Source: an uncultured Cytophagaceae bacterium
GTDB lineage: Bacteria > Bacteroidota > Bacteroidia > Cytophagales > Spirosomataceae
Reading direction: 5' to 3'
Assembly: GCA_903837305.1 (NCBI GenBank)
Contig: CAILUB010000364.1
Coordinates: forward strand, 1 to 22,695
Length of the DNA stretch: 22,695 nt
The notes below the pieces were generated by a model that saw only the letters and a list, made by a program, of their open reading frames with translations, made no database searches and was not told the DNA's origin. Positions 17,625-22,695 of this stretch are shown piece by piece. The position numbers and the translations under genes were made by a program. Positions within the stretch are counted from its first letter, which is position 1. Each line of letters begins with the position of its first letter.

Positions 17625-17635
17625 AGTATTAGTGG

Positions 17636-17643
17636 TATGTTTG
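17636..17643 (+). promoter_or_regulatory. putative -7 promoter element of the toxin-antitoxin operon
   Basis: TATGTTTG matches TAnnTTTG exactly. No TTG lies at the usual 19-21 base distance; the nearest, at 17619-17621, is only 14 bases away. The start of transcription would be near 17650, just before the palindrome at 17658, about 40 bases before the toxin ATG. Confidence 0.45.
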
Positions 17644-17657
17644 TGACGGATTAGTGC

Positions 17658-17681
17658 TAGGTTTATTTTAAAGTAAACCTA
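17658..17681. promoter_or_regulatory. palindrome, likely antitoxin operator
   Basis: TAGGTTTA (17658-17665) and TAAACCTA (17674-17681) are perfect inverted repeats with an eight-base centre, and the stem can extend by two pairs. It lies six bases before the toxin ATG and just after the putative start of transcription. HigA-type antitoxins bind such palindromes to repress their own operon, so an operator is the preferred reading. A hairpin in the mRNA leader is the alternative. Confidence 0.6.
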
Positions 17682-17687
17682 ACCACC

Positions 17688-18020
17688 ATGAAAGTCCATT
17701 TAATTAAAGAGAAAACCATCTTTCTTTTTTCGATTAATCACACGAACTGCTATTTCCCATTGGAAGATTGGGTAGATAAAATCAGGAACGCGGATTGGGA
17801 GAAACCAGAAGACATTTTATTTACCTTTCCTTCCTGCGACCTACTGGGCAATGGATCGAGCCGCGTGATTTTTAATATCAAAGGAAATCAATTTAGGCTC
17901 ATTGGTAAATACGGATTTGGAGAAAACCAAGTCCATCTATTCATCTGCTGGATAGGAAGTCATGCAGACTACTCGAAGCTCTGCCAGAAAGGATTACAGT
18001 ACAACATTAGTATCTACTAA
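17688..18020 (+). CDS. higB: HigB-family toxin (mRNA interferase)
   Basis: This 110-residue protein resembles HigB toxins of the RelE-like superfamily that cleave mRNA, often on the ribosome. Visible family features are WVDKIRNADWEKPEDI (residues 28-43), SSRVIFNIKGNQFRLIGKYGF and WIGSHADYSKL (88-98). Those strands and the tail match the consensus (VVFNIxGNxYRLI; xGTHAEYDK). The gene precedes the antitoxin gene, the order typical of hig modules. The start at 17688 is the only ATG that keeps the first strand. The antitoxin begins five bases after its stop. The pair has its own promoter and operator, separate from the GH95 gene. Confidence 0.85.
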   Translation: MKVHLIKEKTIFLFSINHTNCYFPLEDWVDKIRNADWEKPEDILFTFPSCDLLGNGSSRVIFNIKGNQFRLIGKYGFGENQVHLFICWIGSHADYSKLCQKGLQYNISIY

Positions 18021-18412
18021 TTCCATGATTACTCCCATCAAATACCGCGTTATTGACTCCGATACTCAATATGAAAGCTATTGCGACGTACTCGAAAAAC
18101 TCGTTTTTAACACTAAATTAACGCCTGCCATTCAAGATGAGATTAATCTCTTGACCTTGCTGATCGAGACTTATGATAAACAAAAAAGTCATTTTAGAAA
18201 TCTGGATCCTGTCCAATTATTGAAATCATTGATGGCAGAACATCGTTTGAAGGCGGTGGATCTTGCTCGAAAACTGCAAGTAAGCGAAGGTTTGATTTCC
18301 GATATCTTGAAATATAAAAAAGGGATGTCGAAAAAAACCATCCGTGCGATAGCGGAACTATTTAAGATGCAGCAAGAGGCTTTTAATCGAAATTACGCCT
18401 TAGTATCTACTA
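18007..18412 (+). repeat. 13-bp direct repeat flanking higA
   Basis: TTAGTATCTACTA occurs at 18007-18019, across the higB stop, and at 18400-18412, near the end of higA. The copies are 393 bases apart, a multiple of three. A chance pair of 13-mers somewhere in the window is expected, but this placement at both ends of one gene is notable. Confidence 0.6.
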
Positions 18413-18432
18413 GTGAATTCACCCAGTCCTGA
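18025..18432 (+). CDS. higA: HigA-family antitoxin (XRE helix-turn-helix)
   Basis: This 135-residue protein neutralises the HigB toxin and represses the operon. Residues 38-55 (DEINLLTLLIETYDKQ) and the HTH at about 64-115 (LLKSLMAEHRLKAVDLARKLQVSEGLISDIL in shortened form) fit the COG5499 type of HigA. I chose the start at 18025 because it begins five bases after the toxin stop and gives the family's normal N-terminus; an upstream ATG at 17962 would overlap the toxin by 59 bases. The last 13 codons overlap the convergent ferritin-like gene by 40 bases. The C-terminal tail after NRNY is short and looks added. Confidence 0.85.
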   Translation: MITPIKYRVIDSDTQYESYCDVLEKLVFNTKLTPAIQDEINLLTLLIETYDKQKSHFRNLDPVQLLKSLMAEHRLKAVDLARKLQVSEGLISDILKYKKGMSKKTIRAIAELFKMQQEAFNRNYALVSTSEFTQS

Positions 18433-19001
18433 TACAATTCGGTTTCGATTTGAACGGCTACGGCGGCATGTTTCTCCCAGTCTGGCCAGGTAGCCTTTAA
18501 TTGCGCGATCATCTCTTCTAAGTGTCCCTCTTCTTCTACGATGATGGATTTCACTTGCACTTTTGACTTCGATTCTGTCAGGATTTGTTGGTAGATTGGG
18601 TACAATTCATCCGCGCGTAACTCGATGGCGTAAGTCACTAATAAATAGGCTGCCCATTTTACATCGTATCCAGTTAGGCTTAGTTTTTTCTTCGCGTATT
18701 GGCTGACACGCAAGTCTAACACGTCTAAGTAGAAGCGGGAGGAGCGCGGGTTGATCAAGAACGAATCGTCATAGGTCTCGAATCCAGATGGAACTAATTT
18801 ACTAATCTGTTTTTTAAGGTAGTATGCGTGACGATGCTCCTCTGCAGCGTGCTTTAAGATGATCAGGCTGACCTCTTTCTTGTGCTCAAACTTGGAAATT
18901 TTACGAGCGCCCGAATTTTCCATAAAAGAAAGCGTATTCAATAAACGGGCATGGGATTCAGGATTCGCCACTAAGGTGGCGATGGTAAGAGCGGTGTTCA
19001 T
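18393..19001 (-). CDS. ferritin-like di-iron carboxylate protein
   Basis: This 202-residue protein is mostly helical. It carries candidate di-iron ligands in the order of the ferritin-like superfamily: Glu28 (ENSGAR), Glu55-x-x-His58 (HAAEEHRH), Glu127 (YAIELRADE) and Glu157-x-x-His160 (EEEGHLEEM). The two ExxH motifs on separate helices are what rubrerythrin and related oxidases use. No rubredoxin-like cysteine site is present. The function is unknown; iron storage, peroxide reduction or an oxygenase role are possible. The start at 19001 is chosen because an ATG further upstream would run into the divergent amidohydrolase gene and adds unrelated sequence. The tail overlaps higA by 40 bases on the opposite strand. 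Confidence 0.72.
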   Translation of the reverse strand: MNTALTIATLVANPESHARLLNTLSFMENSGARKISKFEHKKEVSLIILKHAAEEHRHAYYLKKQISKLVPSGFETYDDSFLINPRSSRFYLDVLDLRVSQYAKKKLSLTGYDVKWAAYLLVTYAIELRADELYPIYQQILTESKSKVQVKSIIVEEEGHLEEMIAQLKATWPDWEKHAAVAVQIETELYQDWVNSLVDTKA

Positions 19002-19026
19002 GATAGACTTAGGCAAAATGTGTAGA

Positions 19027-19034
19027 CAAAGATA
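19027..19034 (-). promoter_or_regulatory. putative -7 promoter element of the ferritin-like gene
   Basis: On the minus strand, TATCTTTG matches TAnnTTTG exactly, 26 bases before the start codon. No TTG at the usual spacing is seen. The 83-base divergent region also holds TATCTTTA at 19055-19062 on the plus strand, a one-base-off match that may serve the amidohydrolase. Confidence 0.42.
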
Positions 19035-19084
19035 GGCCAAAGACAAAATTTTTCTATCTTTAAACTCTAACATATATTTAACGA

Positions 19085-22000
19085 ATGAAAAAAATTCAAC
19101 CTTTTTGGCTGGGAGCCCTGTTCCTCTTCGTGAGCACGTCTCTCTTTTCACAAGTCACTTTCCCGATTAATGACGTCGCAAGTCCGTCGAATGGCTATTA
19201 TGCCTTCACGAACGCGACCATCGTGAAAGATGCAAAAACGACCTTGACTAAGGCTACTTTGGTCATTAAAAATGGTAAGATCGAATCCGTAGGTGCCGTT
19301 GCGGTCCCTAAAGACGCGGTGGTTATCGATTGTGGCGGAAAATACATTTATCCGTCTTTCATCGATATTTACACCGATTACGGTATGTCAGCCGTTGCTG
19401 CTGGCGGTGGCGGTTTCCGCTCCCCATCCCAAATGATTTCGAACACTAAAGGCCCTTATTCTTGGAATCAGGCGATTAAATCGGAGGTTTCGCACGCGAA
19501 ATTATTTGAGGTGAATGATTCGAAAGCGAAGGATCTGCGCAAACTAGGTTTTGGCACGGTTTTAACGCACCAAATGGACGGTATCTCCCGCGGAACGGGT
19601 GTTTTCGTAAGTTTAGCAAAGCAAAAAGAAAACCTAGTGGTTTTAAAGGAGAAGGCATCTGCACACTATTCCTTCAATAAAGGTTCATCAGCGCAAGATT
19701 ATCCGGGCTCTTTGATGGGTTCCGTTGCACTTTTACGCCAAAACTTCTTAGACGCCACTTGGTACAAATCGAAGCCGGCGAAAGAAGGAACGAATTTGTC
19801 TTTGGCCTCCTTCAATGAGATCCAAGGCCTTCCTCAAATCTTCGAAGTTACCGATAAGTGGTCTGTTTTACGTGCAGATAAAATCGGTGATGAGTTTGGC
19901 GTTCAATACATTATCAAGGCGAGTGGTAATGAATACCAACGCATGGATGAGATGAAAGCGTCGAATGCGAAATTCATTTTGCCTTTGGACTTCCCGCAAG
20001 CGATGGATTTAGAGGATCCGACGGACGCGCGTTTTGTAAACGTGGCGGATATGAAACACTGGGAATTAGCGCCTACGAATCCGGCAAACTTTGAAAAGGC
20101 GGGTTTAACTTTTGCACTAACAACCCACGGATTGAAAGATGTGACCAGTTTCCTTGCGAATGTGCGCAAAGCCATTCAATACGGCTTAAGTGAGCAAAAA
20201 GCCTTAGAGGCATTAACAACTAATCCGGCAGCTATTTTAGGAGTTTCAGATATGGTTGGTAGTCTGGATGCAGGTAAATTAGCCAATTTCGTGATCACGA
20301 ATGGCCCCGTATTCGCTGATAAAACAAGCATTATTGAGAACTGGGTGCAAGGCGATGCCTATCCGATTGCGAAAGAGCAATGGAATTCTTTAGCCGGGAA
20401 ATATGCCCTTAATTTAGGTTCGACTACTGCTACTCTAAGCATCTCGGGCGAGCCAGGAGGCTATAAAGTACAGATTTTGGGAAAAGACACCACTGCTGTT
20501 GATTTCTCCCAAAAAGAATCCTTAATCAACTTAACTTTCTCTTCGAAAGCGGACAAAGGCAAGCGCACCCGCTTAAGCGGAACATTTGCTGATGCAACCT
20601 TCACCGGAACAGGCCAATTAGCTAACGGTGACTGGGTTTCGTGGAAAGCAGTGGCTTCTGCAGCAGCCGATACGGTAGCGAAGAAAGCAGGGAAGAAAGA
20701 AGATAAATTAGACTTAGGTTCGGTCATCTATCCATTTGCAGGATACGGAACGCCTAAGCCAGCGACTTCTGAAACCATCTTGATCAAGAACGCGACGGTC
20801 TGGACCAATGAAAAATCCGGCGTTTTAAAAAACAGCGATGTGCTTTTAAAGAACGGTAAAATCGCGGCAATCGGTAAAGGATTGAAAGATCCAGCAGCAC
20901 GCGTAATCGACGGAACGGGTAAACACGTAACGGCAGGTATCATCGACGAACACTCGCACATTGCGGGAACAGGCGGTATCAACGAATGTTCACAATCAGT
21001 AACCGCTGAGGTGCGTATTCAAGATGTGATCGATCCAGATGATGTAGATATCTACCGTCAATTAAGCGGTGGTGTGACTTCCAGCCATATCTTGCACGGA
21101 TCTTGTAACACCATCGGTGGCCAAACGCAATTATTGAAATTACGCTGGGGTGCTAATGCCGAGGGAATGAAGTTTGCGAACTGGGATCCATTTATCAAGT
21201 TTGCTTTAGGCGAGAACGTTAAACGTTCTTGGAATACCTCGAATCCTCGTTTCCCAGACTCGCGTATGGGCGTGGAGCAGGTGTTAATGGATGCCTTTAC
21301 GCGTGCAAGAGACTATGAAAAACAAGGTCCAGGCAAGCGTGTCGATTTGGAATTAGAGACTTTAGTGGAGATTCTAAACCACAAGCGTTTCATCACGTGC
21401 CACTCGTATGTACAAAGCGAGATTAACGCGATGATGAAAGTGGCGGATCATTTTGGCTTCACGGTGAACACATTCACCCACATTTTAGAGGGCTATAAAG
21501 TGGCTGATATTATGGCTAAACATGGTGCGAGCGCGTCTACGTTCTCGGATTGGTGGGGCTACAAAATAGAGGTGACAGACGCGATTCCGCAAAACGCGTA
21601 CTTGATGCAAAAGACAGGTGTAAACGTAGGTATTAATTCAGATGATGCAGAAATGGCACGTCGTTTGAATCAAGAAGCGGCGAAATCGGTAAAATATGCG
21701 GGCATGGGAGAAGAAGACGCCTTGAAAATGGTGACGTTGAATCCTGCCAAAATGTTACACGTCGCTGACCGCGTCGGCTCTATCAAGGAAGGTAAGGATG
21801 CGGATATCGTTGTTTGGTCAGATAATCCTTTATCGATTTATGCTAAATCCGAGCATACGATCGTCGACGGCGCAGTCGTATTCGATCGCGCGGCAGACTT
21901 GATTCGCCAAGCGGAACTGAAAGCGGAAAAACAACGCCTAGTTCACAAGATGATCGGCGCTAAAAAAGGAGGCGCATCCACTCGCCCAGCTACTCCATCT

Positions 22001-22093
22001 TATAAGGCGGAAAACGAGTGCGAGGATGATCACCACCATGGAAACAGCATTTGGGACCGTATTTCGAGCCGTTGGGATAACACTGAAAACTAG
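19085..22093 (+). CDS. secreted two-domain amidohydrolase fusion (COG1228-like)
   Basis: This 1002-residue protein has a signal peptide (about residues 1-22). Residues 40-430 form an amidohydrolase-like domain in which the usual DxHxH is D94-I-Y96-T-D98, so the metal site there is probably lost. Residues 435-535 form a beta-rich linker. Residues 555-975 form an intact amidohydrolase domain with Asp621, His623-x-His625 (GIIDEHSHIA), His773 (ITCHSYVQSE), His799 (FTHILEGYK) and Asp853 (GINSDDAEM), matching imidazolonepropionase/prolidase-type metal sites. The tail is rich in His and acidic residues (CEDDHHHGN). The substrate is unknown; peptide-like amides or cyclic imides are plausible for the family. 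A second amidohydrolase follows after 8 bases. Confidence 0.85.
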   Translation: MKKIQPFWLGALFLFVSTSLFSQVTFPINDVASPSNGYYAFTNATIVKDAKTTLTKATLVIKNGKIESVGAVAVPKDAVVIDCGGKYIYPSFIDIYTDYGMSAVAAGGGGFRSPSQMISNTKGPYSWNQAIKSEVSHAKLFEVNDSKAKDLRKLGFGTVLTHQMDGISRGTGVFVSLAKQKENLVVLKEKASAHYSFNKGSSAQDYPGSLMGSVALLRQNFLDATWYKSKPAKEGTNLSLASFNEIQGLPQIFEVTDKWSVLRADKIGDEFGVQYIIKASGNEYQRMDEMKASNAKFILPLDFPQAMDLEDPTDARFVNVADMKHWELAPTNPANFEKAGLTFALTTHGLKDVTSFLANVRKAIQYGLSEQKALEALTTNPAAILGVSDMVGSLDAGKLANFVITNGPVFADKTSIIENWVQGDAYPIAKEQWNSLAGKYALNLGSTTATLSISGEPGGYKVQILGKDTTAVDFSQKESLINLTFSSKADKGKRTRLSGTFADATFTGTGQLANGDWVSWKAVASAAADTVAKKAGKKEDKLDLGSVIYPFAGYGTPKPATSETILIKNATVWTNEKSGVLKNSDVLLKNGKIAAIGKGLKDPAARVIDGTGKHVTAGIIDEHSHIAGTGGINECSQSVTAEVRIQDVIDPDDVDIYRQLSGGVTSSHILHGSCNTIGGQTQLLKLRWGANAEGMKFANWDPFIKFALGENVKRSWNTSNPRFPDSRMGVEQVLMDAFTRARDYEKQGPGKRVDLELETLVEILNHKRFITCHSYVQSEINAMMKVADHFGFTVNTFTHILEGYKVADIMAKHGASASTFSDWWGYKIEVTDAIPQNAYLMQKTGVNVGINSDDAEMARRLNQEAAKSVKYAGMGEEDALKMVTLNPAKMLHVADRVGSIKEGKDADIVVWSDNPLSIYAKSEHTIVDGAVVFDRAADLIRQAELKAEKQRLVHKMIGAKKGGASTRPATPSYKAENECEDDHHHGNSIWDRISSRWDNTEN

Positions 22094-22101
22094 AATTTAA
22101 G

Positions 22102-22695
22102 ATGAAAAAACAGATCATATATACACTTTTCTTTGCGCTTAGCGGCTTTGCAGCTCTTGCGCAAGAAACTATGCACCCGTCCCCTGCCCAAAGCAAGACC
22201 ATCGTCATTTCAGGCGGTACGATTCACGTGGGTAACGGAACCATCATCGAAAACGGCACGCTCGTTCTCGAAAAAGGCAAAATCAAATCCGTTTCTGCTA
22301 CTCCTGTATCAATCTCAGGGGACGTGGAGCGCATTGATGCCACAGGAAAGCAAGTCTATCCTGGCTTAATCGCCCCTAATTCAAGTCTTGGTTTAGTGGA
22401 ATTCGTTTCCACCAAATCAACGGTAGACATCCAGGAATTAGGTGAAATGAACCCGAATATCCGTTCGATCGTAGCCTATAATACCGATTCGAAAATCATC
22501 AACACGGTGCGTTCGAATGGTGTTTTATTAGCGCAAATCACCCCTCAAGGTGGTATGATCCCTGGTTCTTCTAGCGTCGTACAATTAGATGCTTGGAACT
22601 GGCAAGATGCAGCTTACGCGATGGACAATGGCATTCACTTTAAAATGCCAGCCTTGATTAATCGTCCAACTGCTTTTCAGCGTAGAGGGGTAAAT
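22102..22695 (+). CDS. secreted amidohydrolase, N-terminal part; gene continues past the window
   Basis: The first 198 codons are open to the window end. A signal peptide (about residues 1-20, ending ALA before QE) leads into SGGTIHVGNG and VYPGLIAPNSSLGLVE, the start of an amidohydrolase barrel. At the place where active members have DxHxH, this protein has APNSS, so the first metal ligands are absent or come from elsewhere, as is common in some secreted amidohydrolase subfamilies. The start at 22102 is eight bases after the previous stop, so the two genes form an operon. The catalytic half is not visible. Confidence 0.78.
   Translation, partial: MKKQIIYTLFFALSGFAALAQETMHPSPAQSKTIVISGGTIHVGNGTIIENGTLVLEKGKIKSVSATPVSISGDVERIDATGKQVYPGLIAPNSSLGLVEFVSTKSTVDIQELGEMNPNIRSIVAYNTDSKIINTVRSNGVLLAQITPQGGMIPGSSSVVQLDAWNWQDAAYAMDNGIHFKMPALINRPTAFQRRGVN

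Noticed and set aside
17962..18024. Longer start for the HigA-like antitoxin at 17962
   Set aside because: It would overlap the toxin by 59 bases and add 21 residues unrelated to the family. The ATG at 18025 fits spacing and homology.
19002..19151. N-terminal extension of the ferritin-like protein up to 19151
   Set aside because: It crosses the divergent promoter region and the signal peptide of the amidohydrolase gene. The ATG at 19001 gives a clean ferritin-like start.

Overview
The window looks like chromosomal DNA from a Bacteroidota bacterium, probably a Cytophagales-type freshwater or soil organism; that placement is inference. The support is a 3822-residue surface protein ending in a type IX secretion (T9SS) sorting domain, promoter-like TAnnTTTG -7 elements, almost no Shine-Dalgarno sequences, a GH95 glycosidase with a signal peptide, and tandem secreted amidohydrolases. 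The genes are dense and nearly all on the plus strand.

Positions 1-1950 hold a sulfur-metabolism operon: the 3' end of a tRNA 2-selenouridine synthase (mnmH-like), a serine acetyltransferase (cysE) overlapping it by 11 bases, and a cysteine synthase B (cysM) one base further on. A weak terminator follows. A tRNA-Phe gene (2015-2087) comes next, with its own promoter and a strong terminator.

Positions 2278-13746 are one gigantic secreted repeat protein. In order it has a signal peptide, a parallel beta-helix, 14 RCC1 repeats (best read as two seven-bladed propellers), seven copies of a CHU_C-associated Ig-like module, two DUF1566/Lcl_C domains, a C-type-lectin-like domain, a seven-motif SBBP-like propeller, three putative-Ig (He_PIG) repeats, a LamG-like domain, further Ig-like domains, a SprB-like segment and a T9SS type A tail. 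Four of the candidate ligand-binding domains sit at the same place inside an Ig-like fold, which is the most striking structural feature of the window. A two-FN3-domain lipoprotein overlaps its stop codon (ATGA) and may be its surface partner.

Positions 14480-17624 carry a TylF-like sugar O-methyltransferase and a GH95 alpha-L-fucosidase/galactosidase 4 bases apart. Positions 17688-18432 are a HigBA-type toxin-antitoxin pair with a palindrome at its promoter. Its antitoxin overlaps tail-to-tail with a minus-strand ferritin-like di-iron protein (18393-19001). From 19085 to the end are two consecutive secreted amidohydrolases. The first is a fusion whose N-terminal half has lost its metal-binding HxH; the second runs off the window.

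I found no CRISPR array, insertion sequence, phage gene or rRNA. Apart from the 362-base tRNA-containing gap at 1916-2277, no gene-free stretch exceeds 100 bases.
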